Source: Actinocrispum wychmicini
GTDB lineage: Bacteria; Actinomycetota; Actinomycetes; Mycobacteriales; Pseudonocardiaceae
NCBI RefSeq assembly: GCF_004345645.1
Contig: NZ_SLWS01000002.1
Coordinates: forward strand, 1-64,000
Length of the DNA: 64,000 nucleotides
Reading direction: 5' to 3'
In this document: one piece after another, positions 53,296 through 60,589 of the stretch
Layout of the letters: every line of letters begins with the position of its first letter
How positions within the stretch are numbered: the stretch's first letter is position 1
The notes under the pieces: model-generated
What the model was told of the DNA's origin: nothing
The model's input: the letters and a program-made list of their open reading frames with translations, nothing else
The model's database searches: none
Made by a program: the position numbers and the translations under genes

Positions 53296-53568
53296 CTATT
53301 CCCGGACCTTGACGTCCACGAGCGTGGGATCCACGGTACACAGCAGCTCCCAGATCGCCCCTGGCGTGGCGAACGCGGCCGGGCTGAGCAGTTCCTGGGG
53401 GATGTCCAACCGGAACTCGTCCTCAAGGGCCACGATCAACTCGACGATCTGGATGGAGTCGATGCCCAGCTTGAACAGGCGAGTGTCCGGGTCGAGCGGC
53501 ACATCCTCGCCAAGCATCTTGCTGCTCGACCGCAACACGTTCTCGAACCTAGGTGACCACGATGCCAT
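53296..53568 (-). CDS. Discrete acyl carrier protein
   Basis: 90 aa from ATG 53568 (GGGAGA upstream). Single PP-binding domain with phosphopantetheine Ser in K-L-G-I-D-S-I-Q-I-V-E-L and a second helix L-E-D-E-F-R-L-D-I-P. Stop lies 9 bp before the diiron oxygenase start. Probable partner of the stand-alone adenylation protein and possibly of the decarboxylase/adenylase pair and ATP-grasp ligase at the left side, since no other free carrier is present in the window. Confidence 0.9.
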   Translation of the reverse strand: MASWSPRFENVLRSSSKMLGEDVPLDPDTRLFKLGIDSIQIVELIVALEDEFRLDIPQELLSPAAFATPGAIWELLCTVDPTLVDVKVRE

Positions 53569-53747
53569 TCACATCTCCCGACTTGCCCGCGTGACCGAGA
53601 CTCGCCGCCGTGCGCTCGGGGGCATCGGATGATGTTCGGACCAGCTCAACCCCCATGACGTTCCGGCAGCCGCCCCCTCTCTCCTGACCGCAGTGTTCAC
53701 CAAGCTACCACCGACACCCTGAGGTAATCGAGATCCTGCTTGGCGGA

Positions 53748-54473
53748 TCACGGCTGTCGCGATCGTGATCCGCGGGACCCGCCCTGGTCCACCATCGCGT
53801 AGACCCGAACGGGAAAAGTGCCCATACCGGCGATCGCGACCGGCGCGGCGTGCAGCCGGAACCCGTCCGGCGGCAGGTGCTCAAGGCCGCACATGTGTTC
53901 CACGATCGGAATGCCCGCGGCCAGCAACCCGGTGTGCGCGGGGCGACTGTGGTCCGACATGTCGTCGATGTTGACCGAGTCGATGCCCACCACGGCTGGT
54001 CGTCGCTGAACCAGCCAGGTCACCGCGTCCCGGGTGAGGAACGGATGGTCGCCGTCGGTGTAACGGGTCGTGCCCCAGAACCGTGACCAGCCGGTGCGGA
54101 TCAGCACCGCCCGCCCCGCGACGTCCGTACCGCCAAAGGTGCTCTCGTCGATCGCGACCCGGTCCACATCCGACGCGTCGACCACCACGCCGTCGACGTC
54201 GACCACCTGGGACAACGGGAAAGTGGCGAGGTCGTGGCCGTCGGCGTACCGGTGGAACGGGGTGTCAAGGTACGTACCCGTGTTGGCGACCATCGTGATC
54301 CGGCCGATCTGGAACTCGGTTCCTGGCCCGTAGCGCGCTCGCGAGTCCGCGCGGGACAGATGGTCGACGATCTCCGGTCCGGGCAGCCCGGGATAGGTGA
54401 TCATGCCCGACCGGACAACATGACTCAGGTCGACCACTCGCCGCCCGTGCTCTCGTGTCTCTGCGGCCGCCAT
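53748..54473 (-). CDS. Cyclase/kynurenine formamidase-like hydrolase with altered metal motif
   Basis: 241 aa from ATG 54473 with AGGAGG upstream. KynB/cyclase fold: V-V-D-L-S-H, P-G-L-P-G, the metal region N-T-G-T-Y-L-D-T-P-F-H where the family consensus is H-x-G-T-H-x-D-x-P-x-H, then V-L-I-R-T-G-W and G-I-D-S-V-N-I-D. Two of the usual histidines are Asn and Tyr, so metal binding may differ or be lost. Family members hydrolyse N-formyl groups, isatin-like lactams or lactones. Function here unknown. Confidence 0.7.
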   Translation of the reverse strand: MAAAETREHGRRVVDLSHVVRSGMITYPGLPGPEIVDHLSRADSRARYGPGTEFQIGRITMVANTGTYLDTPFHRYADGHDLATFPLSQVVDVDGVVVDASDVDRVAIDESTFGGTDVAGRAVLIRTGWSRFWGTTRYTDGDHPFLTRDAVTWLVQRRPAVVGIDSVNIDDMSDHSRPAHTGLLAAGIPIVEHMCGLEHLPPDGFRLHAAPVAIAGMGTFPVRVYAMVDQGGSRGSRSRQP

Positions 54474-54500
54474 TCGCGCCTCCTCCCTCCCCGGGCATGG

Positions 54501-55589
54501 CTACCCGGTGGTCGCCGGCCAGTCCAACCGTGGGTCGAAGATGTCGCGAAGCTCGTCCCAAGACGGCTCCGACGACGGGTCCGGCGGCAGGGGCACGTCC
54601 CGCAGCCGCCGGTACACCTCCTCGGGCGGACGCCAACTGTCGCCGGTCGCGGCCCGCCAGTCGCGGAACGCGTAGTACCGGCTCTCCACGAACTTGGTCG
54701 CCAGCTCGCGCACGCTCAGCCCGTCAACCACCTTCTTCTGTTGCCGCACGATGGAGACGATCGCGTCGCTCATCGCCCTGGCCGCCGAAACGTCGGCCAC
54801 GGTAGCTCCGTCGACGTCAAGGCTCGTCGCCGTTGTGGACGCGAGCAAGGCATTGCGGTGCAACAGATGGTTGAAAATGTCGATGCTGAACTCGTCAGTG
54901 TCGTCGTGCAGTGTGCTGAGCCGGATGGTCCGGCAGGGCGGCACGGGCAGTTGCGGCCACAGCACGCCCGGCGAGATGTCGAAGAAGTCACGCACCACCA
55001 GCACTCGCGACCAGCCGTCGGGTCCTGTCACCTGATAGGGCCCGTGGATGACGAATGAGATGTCCGTCCACCCGTAGAAGTGGAGGGACCAGACCAACGA
55101 CTGCGCCGCGCCGGACAGGGCGAACGCCGCCTGGGCCAGTTCGCGACCGTCGACCGTGGTCGCGTCCCACCACCGGGCCGTTCGAGCGAATTCTGACGCT
55201 TCGCCATCGGTGAGGAGGCGGTGGGTGCCGTCGCGGCAGAACACGTCGCCGCTTTCCCGTTCGGCGAGGCCAGCGAACACGGTGTCGACGAAGTCGAGTC
55301 TCTCGGCCACTGGCAGACCGGCGTCCTTCATACCGGGCACCAGGTCGAGCATAAGCGATTTCGCCGAACTGGCACTGGGGTACAACGCGACGATCTCGGC
55401 CGGCCCCAAGCCCTTGGCCCGCAGCGTGTGCAGCCTGCGCACGAGATCGACAGCCTCGACATCGGAGTAGTACGGGGCGATCCGCGCGACATGCAGAGGC
55501 CACGGGACGATCTGCCCCGCGTTGTCGAACGCCGTGCGAACGGACTCCAAGAAAGCGTCGACCGACAGGCCGATCGTCGGCTCAGTCAA
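54501..55589 (-). CDS. Unknown protein coupled to the split PEP-synthase-like pair
   Basis: 362 aa from a TTG at 55589 whose second and third bases run into the upstream TGA (TTGACTGA overlap). No upstream start gives a sensible N-terminus. I recognise no family. Visible are a helical N-terminal half (F-L-E-S-V-R-T-A-F-D-N, E-A-V-D-L-V-R-R-L-H-T) and a beta-rich centre with W-S-L-H-F-Y-G-W-T-D-I-S-F-V-I. Then come S-I-D-I-F-N-H-L-L-H-R and a charged C-terminus with R-Y-Y-A-F-R-D-W. Strict coupling suggests a subunit or substrate-binding part of the phosphotransfer enzyme. Confidence 0.65.
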   Translation of the reverse strand: MTEPTIGLSVDAFLESVRTAFDNAGQIVPWPLHVARIAPYYSDVEAVDLVRRLHTLRAKGLGPAEIVALYPSASSAKSLMLDLVPGMKDAGLPVAERLDFVDTVFAGLAERESGDVFCRDGTHRLLTDGEASEFARTARWWDATTVDGRELAQAAFALSGAAQSLVWSLHFYGWTDISFVIHGPYQVTGPDGWSRVLVVRDFFDISPGVLWPQLPVPPCRTIRLSTLHDDTDEFSIDIFNHLLHRNALLASTTATSLDVDGATVADVSAARAMSDAIVSIVRQQKKVVDGLSVRELATKFVESRYYAFRDWRAATGDSWRPPEEVYRRLRDVPLPPDPSSEPSWDELRDIFDPRLDWPATTG

Positions 55590-55905
55590 CCGCGAACACC
55601 TCGCCCGTGTCGCCATCGACCATGATGAGCGCCCCGTCCTGGATCGTGCTGGTGCCATCCCGAGTGCTGACCACAGCCGGGATACCGAGTTCCCGGGCCA
55701 GGATCGCGGGATGGGACGTGAGTCCACCGAGATCGGTCACCAGCGCCACCGCGTGCTCCACGAGATCCGCGAACGACACCGGGTCGGTCAGCACCGTCAC
55801 AAGCACCTCACCGGGCTCGACTGGACGGAGCTTGTCCCGCATCACGCACGCCCGGCCACGCGCCTGGCCCCCGCTGGCGGCGATCCCCTTGGCCACCGGC
55901 CTCAT
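55582..55905 (-). CDS. PEP-utilising enzyme mobile (phosphohistidine) domain, free-standing
   Basis: 107 aa from ATG 55905, overlapping the stop of the ATP-binding gene (ATGA). The whole protein is one swivelling domain: G-I-A-A-S-G-G-Q-A-R-G-R-A, then the phospho-acceptor His in L-G-G-L-T-S-H-P-A-I-L-A-R-E, then G-I-P-A-V-V-S-T and D-G-D-T-G. In PEP synthase, PPDK, rifampin phosphotransferase and RedH this domain carries phosphate or pyrophosphate between ATP site and substrate site. Here it is a separate polypeptide, as in a few split systems. Confidence 0.85.
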   Translation of the reverse strand: MRPVAKGIAASGGQARGRACVMRDKLRPVEPGEVLVTVLTDPVSFADLVEHAVALVTDLGGLTSHPAILARELGIPAVVSTRDGTSTIQDGALIMVDGDTGEVFAVD

Positions 55906-56780
55906 GATGTCCCACCTCGTTTCGATACCCGCGTCCTCGATGACTTCCCCACCGTCGTCACGGGTCGTGCCTGCACCACCCACAGGCCGCGGTCGTCGAC
56001 CGCCCATTCCACGTCCTGCGGACCGCCCAACTGGGTCTCGACGCTCATCGCCAGACGCGCCGCCGCTCGTAGCCACGCTCCCGTCCGCTCGTCCACATCG
56101 GTGAGGCGCTCGTCGTCGAACCCGTCCGGCCGTCGAGGCAGAACGTACGAACCAGCTGGCATGCCACCGGACACCAGCGTGTCGCCGGTGCCGTGGGTGT
56201 ACTCCAGCACCAGCTCGGACGCGCCGGTGACCGGGTGACAGGTGAAGCAAACCCCGGACAGGAACGGCTCAAGCTGCTCCTGCACCAGCACTGCCATCGC
56301 GCGGGGTATCGGGACGCCTAGACGACGGGCGTAGGCGTGCGCGGAAGAACGGTCCGCGGACGCGGCCACGCGCCACACCGCGGCCGGAACTTCGTCGTAG
56401 GGCACGTTCAGGTCCGTGCCGAACTGGCCCGCGAAGCTGGCCAGTGCCGAGTCCTCGGCGACCGCCGAACTGCGTACCGCGAAGGTCCGGCAGTTGGTCC
56501 GCATCCCTTCACGGACAAGTGCTTCAACGGCCTTCTCGGACAGTTCACCGGACCGGCGCAGCTGGTCCGCTCGGAGCGTCACAACCCAGCCTGGCGGCAC
56601 CGGGAAGCCCAGCCGCAACAGCCTGGCCAGGTTCGCGGCCTTACCGCCGACGTCGCGGGAGTCGGCGGTCGCCAAGGGCACAAGAAGGCCGTCCTTCGAC
56701 GCGGCCGAACCTGACAAGAGCCCCCCAAGGACGCACGGCATCACGATCTGGCGGTGTGACTCATCGGCATCGTAACCCAC
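55902..56780 (-). CDS. PEP synthase-type ATP-binding domain protein
   Basis: 292 aa if the GTG at 56780 is used; ATG 56741 is an alternative. PPDK_N domain: V-G-G-K-A-A-N-L-A-R-L, V-P-P-G-W-V-V-T, R-S-S-A-V-A-E-D-S-A-L-A-S-F-A-G-Q-F, G-V-C-F-T-C-H-P-V-T-G, and the metal-binding G-P-Q-D-V-E-W-A near the end, then V-V-Q-A-R-P. It has no PEP/pyruvate barrel. With the next two genes it forms a three-part phosphotransfer or ATP-dependent condensing enzyme. Similar architectures act in antibiotic modification (rifampin phosphotransferase) and prodiginine ligation (RedH/PigC). Divergent from the acyl ligase gene. Confidence 0.85.
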   Translation of the reverse strand: MGYDADESHRQIVMPCVLGGLLSGSAASKDGLLVPLATADSRDVGGKAANLARLLRLGFPVPPGWVVTLRADQLRRSGELSEKAVEALVREGMRTNCRTFAVRSSAVAEDSALASFAGQFGTDLNVPYDEVPAAVWRVAASADRSSAHAYARRLGVPIPRAMAVLVQEQLEPFLSGVCFTCHPVTGASELVLEYTHGTGDTLVSGGMPAGSYVLPRRPDGFDDERLTDVDERTGAWLRAAARLAMSVETQLGGPQDVEWAVDDRGLWVVQARPVTTVGKSSRTRVSKRGGTS

Positions 56781-56859
56781 CTCCGCCGCCGCGGCCGAGA
56801 ATGATCCTCAGCGGGCCGATATCTCCCACAACGCGTTCGCGACCTATAGACTCGCGGCC

Positions 56860-58347
56860 ATGAGCCATGGGGGGCGGGGGCTTCGGCACTATGCACGCGA
56901 GGGCGAGCCGTACGACGACGTCCAGTCCACTTCCCTCGTCGCCATGCTCCGGAAGCACGCGATGTCCCGAGGGGACGAGCCGGCGTTCCGGGTGTATGAC
57001 GGCTCGACATGGGAGCAGGCGACCTGGCGGGAATTCGGTGACCTGGCCGCGGCGAGCGCAATCAGAGCCGCGAACGAGTTCCCGGCCGGTCGGCCGGCTC
57101 TGGTCCAGCTCGACAACAGCATCGTGTCGCTGGCCGCCCTGGTCGGACTTGCGGCGGCCGGCGTCGACCTCGCGGTGTTCGAGGCGGAGAGTTCCCTGTT
57201 ACGGGACGACAGGTCCGCGTTACACGAACTCGGGGCTGACACGGTCGTCGGAACTGCCGATGTGCCAAGCCGTTACCGCGTCCTGCCGGCCGGCGAACTG
57301 ACCCGGCCCAGCACCGAACGGGACACGCTCGCCGCCATCGCGCGGCTGGAAAACCGGAACGCCGCCGTCTGGCAGTCCACGTCAGGCTCGACCGGCGAAC
57401 CCCGACTGGCCCGGCAAACGATCGCGAACCTGCTGCGTGGCGGCGAAATCTACACTGGGCGCTACCACGTGACCGAACAGGACACGGTGGTGGCCGCCGT
57501 ACCCATGGCGCACTCGTTCGGGCTCGTAGGCGGTCTGATGTGCGCGTTGGTCTCCGGTGCCGCGTTGACCACCTTCACCCGGTTCAGCCCGCATGGACTA
57601 CGGGCGGCTGTCGAGTCCGGCGCCACCATCGTCCTCGGTACTCCCCTGGTGTACGAACTCACGACCAGGTTGGCCCGACCGGCCACCAGCGACCTGAGGA
57701 TGGCGTTGTCCTCAGGGGGACCCCTTGACCCCGCAGTGGCCGAGTCCGCGCGGCAACGGCTCGGCTGCCCTGTGTACCCCCTGTACGGCAGCACGGAGAT
57801 GGGCATCATCGCCAGCCAGTTCCCCAGAACGAAACCTTGGCCGGCAGGGCATGTCGGCGTCGCCGCACCCGGCGTCGAGTTGCGACTGGCCGACCACGAC
57901 GACGCCGCCTCCGAACTCCTTGTCCGCACAAGCACCATGTTCACCGGCTATTGGGGCGGCGACACCGACGCGTTGGACGACCAAGGCTGGTATCGAACCG
58001 GTGATCTGGCAACCATAGCCGCCGATGGCACCGTGACGCTGGTCAGTCGCAAGGACACGTTCATCAACGTCGGCGGCCGCAAGGTCAACCCGGCGCGGGT
58101 GGAGCGGCTGATCGGGGGGCACACCGCCGTGGCCGAGGTCGCGGTCTACGGCGTGGACGCGGTCGGCGGCCAGGAAGTATGGGCGGCGGTAGTGCTGTCC
58201 AAGCCTTGCTCGGTCGAGGAACTGTCGGCGTACTGCGGCTGCCAGTTGATGGCCTACGAGGTGCCTCATCGAGTTCACGTCATGGACTGGCTGCCGCGCA
58301 ACGGGATGGGCAAGATCGATCGCGGCCGGCTGCCCAGGCTGGCTTGA
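56860..58347 (+). CDS. Adenylate-forming acyl ligase (ANL superfamily)
   Basis: 495 aa. P-loop-like S-T-S-G-S-T-G-E-P-R, then A-V-P-M-A-H-S-F-G-L, Y-G-S-T-E-M-G, Y-R-T-G-D-L-A, S-R-K-D-T-F-I-N-V-G-G-R-K-V-N, and catalytic Lys in R-N-G-M-G-K-I-D-R. Style is that of aryl or short-chain acyl ligases rather than NRPS domains. It heads the right plus-strand operon with GT, aminotransferase and GH genes. Two TTA codons (residues 114 and 121) mark it for bldA-dependent translation. Substrate unknown. Confidence 0.85.
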   Translation: MSHGGRGLRHYAREGEPYDDVQSTSLVAMLRKHAMSRGDEPAFRVYDGSTWEQATWREFGDLAAASAIRAANEFPAGRPALVQLDNSIVSLAALVGLAAAGVDLAVFEAESSLLRDDRSALHELGADTVVGTADVPSRYRVLPAGELTRPSTERDTLAAIARLENRNAAVWQSTSGSTGEPRLARQTIANLLRGGEIYTGRYHVTEQDTVVAAVPMAHSFGLVGGLMCALVSGAALTTFTRFSPHGLRAAVESGATIVLGTPLVYELTTRLARPATSDLRMALSSGGPLDPAVAESARQRLGCPVYPLYGSTEMGIIASQFPRTKPWPAGHVGVAAPGVELRLADHDDAASELLVRTSTMFTGYWGGDTDALDDQGWYRTGDLATIAADGTVTLVSRKDTFINVGGRKVNPARVERLIGGHTAVAEVAVYGVDAVGGQEVWAAVVLSKPCSVEELSAYCGCQLMAYEVPHRVHVMDWLPRNGMGKIDRGRLPRLA

Positions 58348-58388
58348 TCCGTGGAGTCGCTGACGCCGAGCGAAGAAGTGGGGGAGTC

Positions 58389-59444
58389 ATGAAGGTGCTG
58401 ATCACTTTCGGCGGCTACGCACCGCCCGTGGTCGGCCCGCCGGCCGCCACCCCGACACGCGCTGGGGCGGAACTCATGGCGTTGTGCACCGGTGGCGCCT
58501 TGGCGGAGCGCGGGCACCAGGTCGCGGTGCTGACCGACAGTCAGTCACATCTGATCCCACCACTGGTGCCGTGGCCGGTCGACGGCGGCGATCCGCCATG
58601 GACGCCGGACGTGGTGCACGCCTTCGACCTGGCGAAGCCGTCGACCGTCCAATCTGGACTTGACGTGGCGCGGCAGTTCGGGACGCCCTTCGTGTTGACA
58701 CCGTCGAGCGCCCGCAAGGTCTGGCCCGACCCGTCCTTCGGGGACGCCGCGTGTGTCTCGGCCGATCTGGTCCTGGGTCTGACCCCGTCCGAGGTGGACG
58801 CGCTCGCGCTGCCGGATCGTTCGTCCGCGCGGCTGGTCGGGATCGGCCCGAGCCTGGCCGCCACGGCCGATCCTGAGACGTTCCGGCGAAAGCTCCCCAG
58901 CGATGGCCCGGTTGTCCTGTTCCTGGGCCGGCGAAGCCCGCTCAAGGGCCTGGATGTCCTGCGACTCGCCGCGCCACTGGTCTGGCGCGCGATCCCTGAG
59001 GCGATCTTCGCGGTCGCCGGACCGTCGTGGGAGGGAGACGACGGCGGTACCGCACCGGACGACCCGCGGTTCGTAGACCTCGGCGAAGTGGACGTAGGGG
59101 CCAAGACCGACGCCATAGCGGGCAGCACCGTGCTGTGCCTGCCCACGCGAGCCGATGTCTTCCCATTGGTGTTCGTCGAGGCGTGGACGCTTGGCCGTCC
59201 GGTGATCAGCGGGGACTATCCGGGTGTCGCGGACGTGGTGCGGGCCGGCGTGGATGGACTGATCTGCGACGTGCGACCGGAAGCGGTGGCCGAGGCGATC
59301 ATCGAACTGCTTTCCGATCCAGCCCGATGTAGACGGTTCGGCGCGGCCGGACGAGCGCGGGCCGAGCGGGAACTCACGTGGGCGGTCGTCGCCGAAGCGG
59401 TCGAGTCCTGCTATCGCGAAGTTGTCGGAGTGGGGATCCTATGA
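58389..59444 (+). CDS. GT4 family glycosyltransferase (MshA-like)
   Basis: 351 aa from ATG 58389, GGGGGAG upstream. GT-B fold: N-terminal G-G-Y-A-P-P-V-V-G-P-P and E-L-M-A-L-C-T-G-G-A-L-A; donor domain F-L-G-R-R-S-P-L-K-G-L-D-V-L and the E-x7-E-type V-F-P-L-V-F-V-E-A-W. Somewhat short for GT4. Expected to transfer a (possibly N-acetylated) hexose, which the PIG-L protein could then deacetylate, as MshA/MshB do in mycothiol synthesis. Stop overlaps the aminotransferase start (ATGA). Confidence 0.85.
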   Translation: MKVLITFGGYAPPVVGPPAATPTRAGAELMALCTGGALAERGHQVAVLTDSQSHLIPPLVPWPVDGGDPPWTPDVVHAFDLAKPSTVQSGLDVARQFGTPFVLTPSSARKVWPDPSFGDAACVSADLVLGLTPSEVDALALPDRSSARLVGIGPSLAATADPETFRRKLPSDGPVVLFLGRRSPLKGLDVLRLAAPLVWRAIPEAIFAVAGPSWEGDDGGTAPDDPRFVDLGEVDVGAKTDAIAGSTVLCLPTRADVFPLVFVEAWTLGRPVISGDYPGVADVVRAGVDGLICDVRPEAVAEAIIELLSDPARCRRFGAAGRARAERELTWAVVAEAVESCYREVVGVGIL

Positions 59445-60589
59445 CGACCGTGCGGCAGGTGCAGTTCAGCGACAACACGATCGGCGAGGAGGAGGTCGCG
59501 GCGGTCACGGACGTTCTCACCAGCCGCTGGTTGTCGGCCGGCAAGGTGACGCGCAGGTTCGAGCGGGCGTTCGCCGACGCCTTGGGCGTCCCCGACGCGG
59601 TCGCGGTCTCCAACGGCACGGCCGCGTTGCACGTCGCGCTCGCCACACTCGGCGTCGGGCCGGGCGACGAGGTCGTCATGCCTTCCCTGACGTTCGTCGC
59701 CGGCGCAGCCATGACCACCCTGCTGGGAGCCAGGCCCGTGTTCGCGGACGTGCGGTCGGAGCACGATCTCACCGTCGATCCGGACGCGGTCGAGGCGTTG
59801 CTGACCGATCGCACCAAGGCTGTGATCGCCATGCACTACAGCGGCTTCTCGGCCGACATGCCCAAGCTTCGCGCCATGACGGCGGACCGGGGCGTCGCAC
59901 TGGTGGAGGACGCCGCGCACGCCCCGCTCGTGCTGACCGACTCCGGGATGTTGGGCACCATCGGTGACGTTGGCTGCTTCAGCTTCTACGCCACAAAGAA
60001 CATCACCACGGGTGAGGGTGGTCTGGTGGTCGGGAACAACGAGGCACGGCTGGCCGCGTCCCGACGGATGCGCTCGCACCACATGACCTCCGCCACCTGG
60101 GACCGGCACCAGGGCGGGGCGCTCAGCTACGACGTCACGGCGCTGGGCATGAACTACCGGCCAACCGAGATCGCCTCGGCGATCGGGACCGTGCAGTTGA
60201 GTCGCCTGGACGCGGACCGCAAGCGGCGCCTGGCGATCACTACCCGATACCGCGAACTGCTGGCCGGCCGGCCCGGCCTGGTCATCCCGTTCGGCGACCG
60301 AGACCTGGTCACCGAAGACTCCGCTCTGCACCTCTTCGTTGTCCTGCTCCCCGAAGGTGTCGACCGAACCGACGTACGCGAGGCGTTGCGGCAGCGGGGA
60401 GTGCCGACGTCCGTCCACTATCCGCCGACGCACCAGTTGTCCTTCTATCGCGGCACGACGGTCACTGATCTACCGGTCACCGACCGTGTCGCCGGCCGAC
60501 TGCTCACCCTGCCGCTGCACGCGCGAATGTCCGATGAGGATGTCGACTACGTGGCGAACGAGCTGCGCTCGGTACTGGCCACACGATGA
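59441..60589 (+). CDS. DegT/DnrJ/EryC1 family sugar aminotransferase
   Basis: 382 aa. PLP fold type I of the DegT class: N-G-T-A-A-L-H-V-A-L, M-P-S-L-T-F-V-A, E-D-A-A-H-A-P, PLP Lys186 in S-F-Y-A-T-K-N-I-T-T-G-E-G-G, G-M-N-Y-R-P-T-E-I, S-V-H-Y-P-P-T-H. It converts a keto-sugar nucleotide, or a keto-cyclitol, to the amino form using Glu or Gln. Strong indicator of an amino sugar. Overlapping ATGA junctions on both sides. Confidence 0.9.
   Translation: MTTVRQVQFSDNTIGEEEVAAVTDVLTSRWLSAGKVTRRFERAFADALGVPDAVAVSNGTAALHVALATLGVGPGDEVVMPSLTFVAGAAMTTLLGARPVFADVRSEHDLTVDPDAVEALLTDRTKAVIAMHYSGFSADMPKLRAMTADRGVALVEDAAHAPLVLTDSGMLGTIGDVGCFSFYATKNITTGEGGLVVGNNEARLAASRRMRSHHMTSATWDRHQGGALSYDVTALGMNYRPTEIASAIGTVQLSRLDADRKRRLAITTRYRELLAGRPGLVIPFGDRDLVTEDSALHLFVVLLPEGVDRTDVREALRQRGVPTSVHYPPTHQLSFYRGTTVTDLPVTDRVAGRLLTLPLHARMSDEDVDYVANELRSVLATR

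Noticed and set aside
53296..53568. Small leader-peptide gene for the C39 transporter
   Set aside because: The only well-supported short gene near the operons is an ordinary ACP with a phosphopantetheine Ser; no GG leader.
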